From Antitrichia curtipendula (Eukaryota; Streptophyta; Bryopsida; Hypnales; Leucodontaceae): a stretch of 64,000 bases of DNA. The notes below the pieces were generated by a model. It was not told the origin of the DNA. It worked only from the letters and a program-made list of their open reading frames with translations, and ran no database searches. The position numbers were made by a program, and so were the translations under genes. This document shows, piece after piece, positions 35,378 to 45,390 of this stretch (its first letter is position 1; every line of letters starts with the position of its first letter). Location: assembly GCA_951230915.1 (NCBI GenBank), contig OX579634.1, positions 682,001-746,000 of the forward strand. Direction: 5' to 3'.

Positions 35378-36115
35378 GGCAAAGTCTGTTTGTTTTTGCT
35401 TAGGGTTTAGGGTGAAATTTGCAATAATGGCCGCCTTCAATGCTTCTTCCGTTGGAATTGTAGCAAACTGTCACTGCAGTTGCTATCCATCTCCAAAACG
35501 CACTTGAGAATTGAGATGTGTGCCTTGAGTGCTTGCATTTGATTATGGTTCAAAACTAGCATATTTTGCATTTTTGATTTCTTGAATCATTGGAATTCTA
35601 CCACGTCGGGGGTGTTGTGAAGATTTTGGAGGCGCACTTAGTGTCTCTTGCATTCACTTTGCTTCTAAAATGGGGGCTATGAGTGAATGAAGAATTCAGA
35701 TTTGCAGGGAGCTAGGGAGCTGTTGTGGGCTTGGAGTTTGTGCTTGGCGAAGGCGGCTTCTAATGCTCCTAAGTTCTGCTTGTGAATTTAAGGGTTTGGG
35801 TGGGTATTGTTTGTATCGCGCATTCTTTTGTTCGTGCATGCTTTGATCTACTTCTTGTTTGTGCATTGTGGAGTGATCTGTTTGATGTTTAGTCTTCAAT
35901 TTTCCTGCTTCGACGATTGGGTATTCAGGTGGTGTAATTGGCATTGTTGTCGTTTTTTCTCTCTTGGTAGTTGTTGCTTTTGCGCTTTTAGTATTTCTCA
36001 TGTGGTACTTCTGTGCGCTATGCAGGCTCCAATGGCCCCATGATTGAAGCTTCCCAACAATTTTCGGATCCGCACATTTGGTTCCAATTAGAACACGAAT
36101 GGCGTTGGAAAGTAC

Positions 36116-38010
36116 TTGCCACGTACAACCACTGCTCTTTTCGTGGCGGAGGTGACACATGTATCAAAGACGCGCTTGTCGCGATCTTTGACCCATCTAT
36201 TTGGCCGCAATTCGCCGTTCGAGAACACTGTTGTCTCCCCTCAAGCTGCCGATCCTGCGTGCAATGAATTCAGCGACGCTTCATGCTCTCCTACGGGGAA
36301 GAGGAAGAAGGAAACGTTTGCAAAGAAGCCACGCAAGAGGAGCAAGATTGCTCCGGGGACTGTCACTAGAAGGGAATAGGAAGTATGGGCCTATCGGTTC
36401 CCCTGGGCTGAGGCCGACGTTGATTCAATTAGACATATGACTGGTGTAATTTGCCAAAGTTGCACTACAATCACGGGGAGGAGGAAACTTCTGGTACCCA
36501 AAGCTGATAATCTTGAGAAGCATGAGGGGAAACGAGTTTGCATGGAGGATGGTGTGCTCTTTCCAGACTTGAAGATGGGCGATATTTACTTGAAATCCAA
36601 CTGCAAGCACGTCAAGCTGTGCAAATTGTGGGCAGCCCGGAAGCAAGGCAGTACCGTGGTTGATCAACTTGCCGGTGGTTTGGAGAACAACATCAAGCGA
36701 AAGGGAGTACAATTTTCTTTCCTTTTTCAAATTCTGAGTTTTGGTCGACCTATGTGTGATTATGAGAAGCAAGAGTCTTTGTTGAGGCACTTGAAGATTC
36801 AAAATTTGCCTAGGAAGCACTAGTCTGAAAGCACAAGCTGGGAGATGAGCGAGCATTTGCATGCTTATGTCCTGAATGCTTTGAAGTCCGTTGTGCGTTC
36901 TGCCTTTGTCATCTCAATCAGTGCAAATGAGGTGACTGCAATAGATAACACCTGTTGGATCAGCGTGCATGTTTATGTCGTGGATAATTGGGAGATGAAG
37001 CCATATTTATTGCATTTGAGTTGTCTGTCTAAAGATGGTACTGCGTGCATGTTTATGCCGTGGATAATTGGGAGATGAAGCCATATTTATTGCATTTGAG
37101 TTGTCTGTCTAAAGATGGTACTACGGACCAGCTCACTTTTGTAATAATGCAAGTGTTGATTGATGAAGGTGGTCTTAGTTTCGAGGAAATAGCTTGTAAA
37201 CTTGTTTGTTTTGGAGCCAATGGTATCAGTACATTTCAAGGGTCAAAAATGGGTGTCACGGCCAAGATCCGTAACAAATGGGCTCCGTTTTCTCTTGGAG
37301 CCAGTTGTGTGAGTCATTGTGTTAACTTGGTTGTGGAGACTTTGTCAAAGTATCCGATGGTCTCTAGGCTTGAGGGCTTCTTCCAGTGTACATATTCTTA
37401 CTTCTGTTGTAGTAACAAGCGACAAGCTGAGCTCAAAAAACTTGCAAATCTCATGGAAACTAAGGGCAATAAGATGCTCCAAAATGTGGAAACACGGTGG
37501 ATCTCCATGAGGAGTCTAGCGCAACGGATCTTAGACAAATACACCACTCTCATTGTCAAAATGGGACAAGACATGAGCGGTGGTCCTGGTCAAAGAGCAC
37601 ATGCAGGGATGGGTGATAATTTTGATCTTCTAATTGACATTGAAGTGTTACTTTCACTGGCTTGTTTTATTCCTTTGGTGAACGCAATTCATAGTCTAAT
37701 CAAGATTTCCCAGGCTCGTGACATATTTGTCTACAATTTCATTCAAGCTATGAAACTTTGCCAGAGTGAGCTGGCAAGGCTTTTTGTTGATGGTAAGATG
37801 TCTTACAGTAAGGAGGACTTTCACACTTACCATGATTTGGTTACTGTGCAATCCAAAGACATTCCCATGCAGTGGAAGGAGGTGCCTGGAGACTCCAGCG
37901 TTGCCCACCTCCTCTTCGATCTGAAAACTTCACAGGCGTGTACTCGGTGTCACAACAAGCAGATCAGCTTGCACATTTTTGTAACACAGCAAGATTTTAT
38001 CCACGCTTAA
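36116..38010 (+). pseudogene. Second hAT transposase relic, unspliced, C-terminus missing
   Basis: A single frame running from about 36116 is related to the transposase at 1.6-5.6 kb. It has a BED-like finger C-x2-C-x19-H-x5-C (ICQSC...EKHEGKRVC), the core motifs SANEVTAIDNTCW, CFGANGIST, LGASCVSHCVNLV and ETRWISM, and the segment aligning with exon 2 of the other copy (FVYNFIQAMKLCQSE). TAG at 36377-36379 and TAG at 36821-36823 interrupt it (the second at an expected Trp). An 80-bp tandem duplication at 36963-37122 then shifts the frame. The frame ends at 38010 without the hAT dimerisation block. Unlike the other copy, no intron separates the regions matching exons 1 and 2. The element ends were not located. 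Confidence 0.8.
36963..37122. repeat. Exact 80-bp tandem duplication inside the hAT relic
   Basis: GCGTGCATGTTTATG begins at 36963 and again at 37043. The 80-bp units run to AAAGATGGTACT and differ at only one position seen (T at 36978, C at 37058). Eighty is not a multiple of three, so the reading frame breaks here. Confidence 0.92.
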
Positions 38011-38094
38011 GACAACATCAAACTCTAGTTTGCAAGTGCGTCACTTCTTAGCCTCCCCTTGTTTTTTCTTGTTCGTTTCATTGGTGATCAACAT

Positions 38095-38257
38095 CTTGTG
38101 TATGTAATTCCATTCAGCTCCCTATTTTTTTTTATTGCATGCGATTGAACATGTCTAATGTGATTCAATTTCATATTTTTTTCCTTGTGTATGTAATTCC
38201 ATTCAGCTTCCTATTTTTTTGAATGCATGTGATTGAACACGTCAATTGTGATTTATG
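38095..38257. repeat. Tandem duplication of an 89-bp unit
   Basis: CTTGTGTATGTAATTCCATT occurs at 38095 and 38184. Both are followed by CAGCTYCCTATTTTTTT, a GCATGYGATTGAACAYGTC stretch and AATGTGATT. Confidence 0.82.
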
Positions 38258-38259
38258 GC

Positions 38260-39800
38260 TGTCGTCCAGTTCAATGAGATCTCAAATGTTAGCCAATGAT
38301 CACCTCCAGGTTGTGTTGCATTGCCACTCACTGGAATTTTTTGGGTTGGTTTTCAGAACATCTACGATATGTGCAACATGTGAAGCTCATGCATGTGATG
38401 TGGTGGGAGACTTAAGGAAAGCTTGAAATTTAAAGTTGGTACAAAACCTTCAGGAACTACAATAAGTCACAAGATGCCTCAGCTGTAAAAAGGGAAAGAT
38501 TTAAAGCAAGTTCATATAGAGTTTGACCCACATAAGTTACAAGAGGCGTTAAGTTACCGAAGGCATCACAGTCAATTCTCTCTCCTAGCATGCCGGTAAC
38601 GTACATTGACATCGCTCCTGCTTTTCAAGCTGTCACGAGTATGATCATTTTTAACATGACTTGGCACTTTGAGTATGCATGTATGTTGCTGTGTTGTCAT
38701 CCAGGTATGGACTTTCTAGCCTGGTGCACGAGACATAAATATTGACTAGAGCTGTCAACCAGTAACAATCAGAAGTCCTTGATTCGTCCCTTGTCCAAGT
38801 GGGTGTGGTCTTACTTTGTAATGGGTTTGAGCAGTTGTGCGTTGTGATGTGGGTGTTATTGTTGATCATTATTCAGATTGGGATGGATTCTGTAATGCAA
38901 AAAGGTTGACCAGGAGTAAGGAATGAATTCATGAATGTGTGGACACGGTGGGATGTGCAGAAACCAAACTCCAAGCAAAGCCAAGGTGCAATCGTTTCCA
39001 AGGTGAAGGCTGGTGCGGGTGGTGTGTTCGGAGGAGCTCACGAGTAGCGACTTGAGGAGCGGGAGGACTTTGTTGCAGAGGATTTACAGCACTTGGTGTT
39101 TTGTAGATGGAGGGGTGACGTGCGTGGGGATGGTTGTGAACTTGGTGTGTATTTATTCCTAGGCGGTGGCGGGGAAGGGCAGCACCGGTTGGGCATGCGT
39201 AAAGTTCTGTTGGATTCGATCTGTGAGAGTCGACAAATCCTAAGTTTGAGGGGACTGGAGGTGGCCATGGAGGGCCTGAGTAAGCAAGCTGCATAGGTCC
39301 ATTTTTGAGTGCGTGGCTAGCAGTGTGAACATTACGTGGTTTAGAAGCTGCAGCGATCGATGTTGTGAGAATTTATCCATGCATATCGGTCTACAGGAGT
39401 TTTATGGGTGGTCTGTACGTACAAAGAGCAGACGACATACTGTAGATCTGGTGAGAACTTGAAAGTGGAAATCGAAGCGCGCCAACAATGTGGGAGCACG
39501 GCTTACAGTGGAGGCCAGTGGCAGCAAGCTAGTGGCATGGGGTTAGGGACTGTTGGGAAGTCAAATCACTGATTAATTCAGTCTTCGCAGTTGGGGAAGT
39601 AATCCCACCTGACCGTATTGAGGAGTGACCAGGCTAATTGCTACTCTAGTAAGTGTGATCAGTAAAACCAGTTGCTTTGAATCAGATTATGTAGTAAGAC
39701 TTTTGCGTATGAAATTAATGTTGGGACTTCCATAGGGAGAGCCCGTGAGCATACATGATCAACTAATCGAGATGTTGGTATGTTGAACTTCAGGAAGTAG
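38260..39800. other. No supported gene
   Basis: The stretch 38.9-39.6 kb is GC-richer, and overlapping frames are open on both strands (for example 38929-39294 minus, Pro/His/Ser-rich). None shows a domain, a signal peptide or splice logic, so no CDS is called. It could be the leader or promoter of an unrecognised gene. Confidence 0.4.
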
Positions 39801-39805
39801 GAGCA

Positions 39806-41960
39806 CTACGTTGCGTATTGAATCGGCAGTTCATGCATAAAGGTGTTTTCATGGTACAAGCAACGTCCGGAGAGTTGACACGAAGGATCTCCCGAACTGG
39901 CGCAGTGCAGAGCTTTCACTAGGAGAGCACTTGATTCAACTAGTGGTTTCAGCAATGTTGAGGATTTGACTGCACACAATATCAGTGTAACTTTTGTTTT
40001 AGGCAATTTAATGCCCAATTGTCTCACAAAAACGTGGGCAGCTTCAAGCCTATACGAAAAAAAGTGGATAAATGTGTTTACAAATGCAATGTTTACAAAT
40101 GTAATCATGGCCCTGTACACCACTGCTACAAACCTCATTTCATCCAACGTGCAGAGCCAGCACATACAAAAATTGCATACTCAAAATTGGCCACCTTCGA
40201 TTTGAGACCCAAAAATGAAGGAGCCAGGAAACTCAGAACCTTCTTGAAAGCATGGACCACATAACCATTGGTCTGGAAACAAAAATACAAAACTGGCACA
40301 CATGCCTCCAGCATCACTGTGCTAAGTGTAATCAACTCTTGTACCAGAGATACTTTCGTACTTTGATCAAGACAGGTATCTCCTCCGACTATGATCTGAT
40401 CGATCAGAAAAGCGTCTAAATCTGCATACAATTTTTGAGAATAAACCAAGAGTCTTCGTTCGTCAGCTTCAAACACACAAAAGCAAATCCTTTCGATTGG
40501 AAAGCTTCATATAGGTGACCAGTATGAAATGTATCATTTACACATTCGAGAAAAGATCAATTCCAAATTCCAGATTTGAGTAGGTCTAGCACCTGACAAA
40601 CGGGATGACAAACCATCACTTCCGAAACAAGTCATCATGACCGATCGAGCACAGAATGTGATGAAGTAACTTATAATTACCTTCAAAAATCAAGGTTGTG
40701 TGACATGCTCAGTCTGAAGGGCATTCATAGTGTAGTATCCGGATCAAGCTAGCTCAGTAGAACACAAGCTTGCTGACGCACGAATTTGCACGGAGAAAAT
40801 GAAGCTTATCAGGCTGCGTCATCTCGTACTAACAGATTATGCACAAATCTGCAGCATGAAATATAGATTACAGATTAGAAACTGCTTGTACAGATCAGAA
40901 TTTATCGGCTCTACAATGGTCCGGCATACGATCACCAGCTCCTCCGTACCTTTGCCAGTGAAATCAGTGAACTGACGGAGAGACAGGCTCTGCATCTCTG
41001 GAATTCGTTACGAGTGTCCTGAGCTCGTGGATCCCGCGCCATCACCTTGCCGAACAGCCCGCTCCGTTCCGTCACGGTGAATTTCGTTGTGCATATAGGA
41101 CCTCGGTCACAATCCAAAGCTTTCTGACCTGACTTCTGCAGGACGCGATAAGGAGTTAGTCAGTTCCGCTGTATCGATTGCCTTCAAACAAAACTTAGAC
41201 TATGTACAGATTTAATCGGAGCTCCCATCGAACCGAAACCCTAGCTTCGGAACAGCTCCCAGCGCCAAGCTTGCTTTAACTGACCTACGAGAACCGGATC
41301 CAACAGACATTTCACTTCGCCATTGCCATAGCTGAATTAAGCATTACAAGTCTTGAGGTGAATATGGGAGTGCTCACATACAGTACCTGTGATCTCTTGA
41401 CCAATCAGAAGTTAGCTCTCGAAAGAGTGGAATGTTCGGACGCCAGTCCCCAGACTTGATCCACTTGCAAACTGTCACGAAATCGACAGAAGAAGCGGTC
41501 AAGCCGTCCAAAGAGCAGGACAGGCTCTCCTCATGCCCGAGTTCAATACCGGCGATTCCCGAGAGCCAAAGCACACCTCCTTTGGAAGCCGAGCAGGAGA
41601 AATTGTAACTACGTACGCAGTGGCTTCTTCTGGAAGTGCTCATGCGAAGGTCGTCTGATCATGAAGTTCCGAAGATCAGCTAAGCCTTTCCGCATGGGAC
41701 GAAGATCAGCATCCTCTGATCGCCAGTTCGAGGTCGCCTCCATCAGATCGTCGTTGAGCATAGACCCTAGCCTCATCAGCGGTCGCATGTTACCGAACAT
41801 CTTGGACTTGAGCTTCCGCAGCCACTTTTCCTCGCCTCTGACGCATACGTCCAGACATTGCAGCTCATGCTCCAGAGGGCTGACGGGCCTGTACTTCAAC
41901 TCTTTGTAAAGGACCTCCTCGACCGATCCACTGGCCGTGGCGACGTCCGGAGCAGTACGA
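39806..41960 (-). CDS. Putative multi-exon gene on the minus strand, function unknown
   Basis: Five exon-like frames line up on the minus strand. The first, about 41960-41609, is open after an ACCTGTAG acceptor and contains LEHELQCLDVCVRGEEKWLR and RLGSMLNDDLMEAT. The second, 41643-41374, is in another frame and ends near a CACAG/GTACTG donor. The third, 41135-40950, lies between a CCTGCAG acceptor and an AAAG/GTACGG donor and is exactly 62 codons. The fourth, about 40490-40135, contains YSQKLYADLDAFLIDQII. The fifth, about 40050-39806, follows a CGTATAG acceptor (LEAAHVFVRQLGIKLP) and ends at a TAG. Composition is protein-like, but the 34-bp overlap of frames one and two needs either an intron or a frameshift. 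I recognise no domain. It is a gene or a recent pseudogene, and exon joins are uncertain. Confidence 0.35.
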
Positions 41961-42496
41961 AGGCAACCCTACAGGTCTGTGAGTAAGTTACAGGGGTGTG
42001 GTTGGCAAAGTTAGGGGTGAATGAGCAACAATGAGAGGTCTACTTAGAATCAATAAGCTGTCGATCACCCGTGCTGTGAAGTTGCGAGAACTGAGAGACG
42101 TAGGATCTGTAGATAGAGAGACTGAAGTTTGTTGTCGAGTTCTAGGTTCCAACAATTCAGCTCTGTCGGTACCAAGATCTTAGTCTGCAAATTGCCGCCC
42201 TCGGTAGGGAGTGAATCCCAAAGTATCACAAATTGCTTTGAAAAACATCCAAAGACGTCTGCAACTCAAGACGTCTGCAACAGACCCCTTTTTTTGTTTT
42301 GGCACCATGGGGTCAGATTGCACCATTTCAAAATAAAATTCTACTTTTCGCCAGAAAAATAGTAATATTTTTTGGCCAGATTTTCCCATTTCTATTTTAA
42401 AATGTGGATGAAGTTGCCAAATTTGGATGAAAAAGTGCAGGAATGTGATTGAAAAGTGTTCAACAGGAAAGTGCCCCCTAACTCCACTCGTACGGA

Positions 42497-42860
42497 TGCA
42501 GTATTGCAGAAGGGGCTATACTAGCTAATATTCTTGCAGTACTGCATGTAATACTGCATTTATACGAAGACAATAACAATTTCTTTTTAAAATTCTAATA
42601 TTGCATTTATATTGTATTAATACTTTGTTTCTTAAAAATAGAATATTTATTATTTAAGTATTTTTCAATTGCAAAATGTCAACAAACACTCCTTTTCTTA
42701 ATACTTTTGCAGTACTACATGTGATACTGCACTTAAGTTTTTTAATTAAGTACAATATAACATTTGTATACACTAAATATTGCTAAATTGCAGTACTGCA
42801 AGAGTATTAATTAGGTACTCTACTATTAAGCCTCTCCATGGGTACTAATGCAATACTGCA
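42497..42860. mobile_element. Inverted-repeat element rich in GCAGTACTGCA
   Basis: TGCAGTATTGCAGAAGGGGC at the left pairs imperfectly with the right side, which ends CTAATGCAATACTGCA. Further inward, ATATTCTTGCAGTACTGCA pairs with CAGTACTGCAAGAGTATTAA. The self-complementary GCAGTACTGCA occurs several times. No coding content. Confidence 0.6.
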
Positions 42861-42956
42861 AAGATATTGAAAAAAGTAGGCTCATTTTCGTGATGCTTTT
42901 TGGGTCCAAAAGATGAATGAATGTAGAAATACAATGCTTCACCAAAATTAAATTGA

Positions 42957-43232
42957 TCACCATCCTGGCACTTTCTCAAAAAGTAAAAACAAAAAGGACT
43001 GGTCTGCAACTCGAGAACAGACCATTGCCATCCCATCTGGTAGTTCCGGGGCTATTTTGATCATCACTTCGACTGATACCTTCTCAAGATAAGCACCAGT
43101 CCTAGAGGCTTTCGGATTGGCTTTCAAATTGTCTTCAGGGCTGAGTGGCAGATACGTCACTAACGATTCGCCGTTCCGCAGCTTCTCATTCAAATTTGCA
43201 GCTGAGGTACGTAAGTGATAAACTTTCGGCAA
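42957..43232 (-). CDS. Exon-like ORF head to head with the F-box gene, function unknown
   Basis: A minus-strand frame with an acceptor-like ACGTACCTCAG just before CTGCAAATTTGAATG. It encodes AANLNEKLRNGESLVTYLPL followed by a mixed hydrophilic stretch (EKVSVEVMIKIAPELPDG) and ends near LFEKVPGW. Composition is natural-looking, but there is no domain I can name. It lies 145 bp from the F-box start codon on the opposite strand. It could be an internal exon of a gene extending towards 42 kb or a leftover fragment. Confidence 0.3.
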   Translation of the reverse strand: MPKVYHLRTSAANLNEKLRNGESLVTYLPLSPEDNLKANPKASRTGAYLEKVSVEVMIKIAPELPDGMAMVCSRVADQSFLFLLFEKVPGW

Positions 43233-43376
43233 TTTCTCACTTCAGTTAGGTGCTGCAGAGAGTGTTTAGTAAGTGATAGTGCTCTTCAGTTCAATGTTGT
43301 TTGATGTTCAGGGTGACAGGTCAATGAACTAACCCTAGGATCCGTGAGGTTCAAGCTGATTTCGACAGTAGTTACG

Positions 43377-44483
43377 ATGAAGGTCTCGGCCATGGCCTTG
43401 GAACCAAGTCTTTGGGGAACTTTGCCGGAGGAGCTCTTGCACCTTGTGTTTGCTCGTCTTCCTGTCGCTAGAATTGGCCAACTCCGGGTTCTTTCTAAGG
43501 AATGGAAGTGGAACATTGATTGCAAAGATTCAGAATTCAACCGGGTCTATGATGCGACACCTCATCTCAAAATGTTTGCTCTCATGTCTTGGGCTGCGTG
43601 CGGGTGTAAGGCCCCGGTTAGGCTCTACGACGTGCAAGCAGATAAATGGCATTTCTTTGAAAATAATAGGAATTATCTTCCGGGTATCCAAACTTCTGGA
43701 GTTGATGGTGGACTATTTTGCAGCCCACAGCGACGGAGGAATGTTGAGGGGCATTTTCAAATCTTTGTGTTGAATCGCTTAACCCAAAGGAAGATGAAAC
43801 TCCCTCCTCTGCTCAGCATGGGGTCTCGAAAATCTTATGTTCGGGTGACGATGGTGCAGCTCACTATGGACAGGAAAACAAAAGCGTATAAAGTGTATGT
43901 TGTGGGTTACATTAAAACTGGAAACAACGGTCTGTTCGCTCAAATCTATGACTCCCACATCAATGCGTGGTCGGTGGTGGAATCAAGAGAGGGACGCATT
44001 ATTGGATGGGACCTGTCCCATTATGTTCCGTATCCCAGTTGTCTATGCGTGTACAACTGTGCAGATGGAAATCTGCAGGAGTTTGATCTTTCAGATATTG
44101 CGCCAGGACTCGAGGTGGAGTCAAATTGCATTCAACTCATAGATGACCATCTCTTTGTGTTGCACATAGAGGATGATAAGAGTATGTTTACGTGGGGAAA
44201 GTGTTGCATTTCAGAGTTTCATATCCCCGAGAAGGCAACTGCTTGGATGAAATTGGGAGTGCACGAGTGTGACCCAAGCATCTGTGGCTCTCCAGAGGAA
44301 TATGAATTGTCTCTTCTGGCTTGCAACGGGTTCTTACTTGTGCGTTGTAGGGAGTATGAGTATCGTGAACACGGCTGGCTATACAATTTGTCAACATGTG
44401 AGTGGCGCGACCTTCCGGACTTGGAATTACCATGTTGTCACAATCCGGTGATGTGCGAGATGAGTTGGAGTGCTCTCCCTTAG
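43377..44483 (+). CDS. F-box protein, probably with kelch-like C-terminal domain
   Basis: A single exon from ATG 43377 (MKVSAMALEPSLWG, with a second ATG five codons later) to TAG at 44481-44483, 368 residues. The F-box is at residues 13-52 (WGTLPEELLHLVFARLPVAR, VLSKEWKW) with the usual LPxELxxxIFxRLP pattern. The rest is a beta-rich region with repeated hydrophobic-aromatic strands (VRLYDVQADKWHFF, AQIYDSHINAWSVV, WLYNLSTCEWRDLP), the look of kelch/galactose-oxidase F-box proteins in plants. Such proteins link a target to the SKP1-cullin1 ubiquitin ligase through the F-box, in nucleus or cytosol. The target is unknown. The length is normal for the family, there are no internal stops, and lack of introns is common in this class. 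Confidence 0.85.
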   Translation: MKVSAMALEPSLWGTLPEELLHLVFARLPVARIGQLRVLSKEWKWNIDCKDSEFNRVYDATPHLKMFALMSWAACGCKAPVRLYDVQADKWHFFENNRNYLPGIQTSGVDGGLFCSPQRRRNVEGHFQIFVLNRLTQRKMKLPPLLSMGSRKSYVRVTMVQLTMDRKTKAYKVYVVGYIKTGNNGLFAQIYDSHINAWSVVESREGRIIGWDLSHYVPYPSCLCVYNCADGNLQEFDLSDIAPGLEVESNCIQLIDDHLFVLHIEDDKSMFTWGKCCISEFHIPEKATAWMKLGVHECDPSICGSPEEYELSLLACNGFLLVRCREYEYREHGWLYNLSTCEWRDLPDLELPCCHNPVMCEMSWSALP

Positions 44484-44969
44484 GTCAGATTATCACTATT
44501 TAGGTACATTTTTTCCTTGTTTGGTAGTGAATTTTTGTAGAGGAATTCGAAGTGTTGATTCCTCCTATTTAATAACATCCTTCGTAACAAAGCTTACTTT
44601 GTCCGAGACGGGATTTTGCCTCAGTGGTTTTGGATTTTGTGAAGCTAGGCGATCGTACTGTACATTCATTTTCGGAACGTGCTTGAGGTGCTGCCTGTCT
44701 CAACGCCCTTGAGAACATAAATTTTCTTGCAAAGTCTTGAGCTCAACTCAAGTGAGAGACACCAAATGCTGAGAGAAGCAGCCGAGCCTTGGCTAGTATA
44801 CACTCAGTACCAGGATTGCTCCTTTGATGAACGTGAGGCTTCTGAAGCTTTTACTTTGGTTGGCACCTGCAAGTGGTATTCTCACAACTCCTAAGAACCT
44901 TATGCCTTGATCAGCAATGTGAAGAACTTTGAAGGATGAGGCCTTTGTGTTTTCGGTGCTGTATGTTAA

Positions 44970-45312
44970 CCCCTAAAACCCCATAAACGAAATAGATTTC
45001 GGCCAGGCTCCTATAGCTTCGATATTTGTCATGTTTTTCTGAATTTCTTAATTGTGAAGATAGAAAAACACATTAGCTTTCCAAAGGTATAATTTTTATT
45101 TCAATCAGATTCCGGGAGCAAAAGTTATGGCACAAAAAGCCCTTTTTTTGGTTCAGTGGATAGAAAAAAAAATTCAAGAAACTTAAAGTAAAAAAAAAAT
45201 TTATTCGTTTTGTAAGATTATATTTTTATGTACCTAGGGAGCTTTGATTTATTCCAATTGGATTTGTTATGTGAAAGTTACGGACAATCTTGTATTTCAG
45301 GCAATCAAAGCA
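44970..45312 (+). mobile_element. Truncated TTAA-flanked MITE, family A
   Basis: TTAA at 44966-44969 followed by CCCCTAAAACCCC opens a copy similar to 9738-10476 and 47367-48287 (CCAGGCTCCTATAG, AAAAACACATTAGCTTTCC, AAAGTTATGGCACAAAAAG, AAGTTACGGACAATCTTG). It stops matching near 45312. It is followed by GGCAGCCTCTCTGAAGGCTC (about 45320), a phrase also found at about 49498, and then by the TTAA element at 45391. Confidence 0.65.
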
Positions 45313-45390
45313 TCTTTTCAAAGGCAGCCTCTCTGAAGGCTCTTGAATGTTATGAGTGGCCTAGTTGTGTAATACTTTTTTTTGTTTTAA

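Noticed and set aside
34926..35440. Three similar ORFs on both strands
   Set aside because: Both strands of a palindromic MITE read alike, so these are by-products of the inverted repeat.
38929..39294. Minus-strand frame of 121 codons, Pro/His-rich
   Set aside because: Two overlapping frames are open on the same strand and one on the other, with no domain or start context to favour any.
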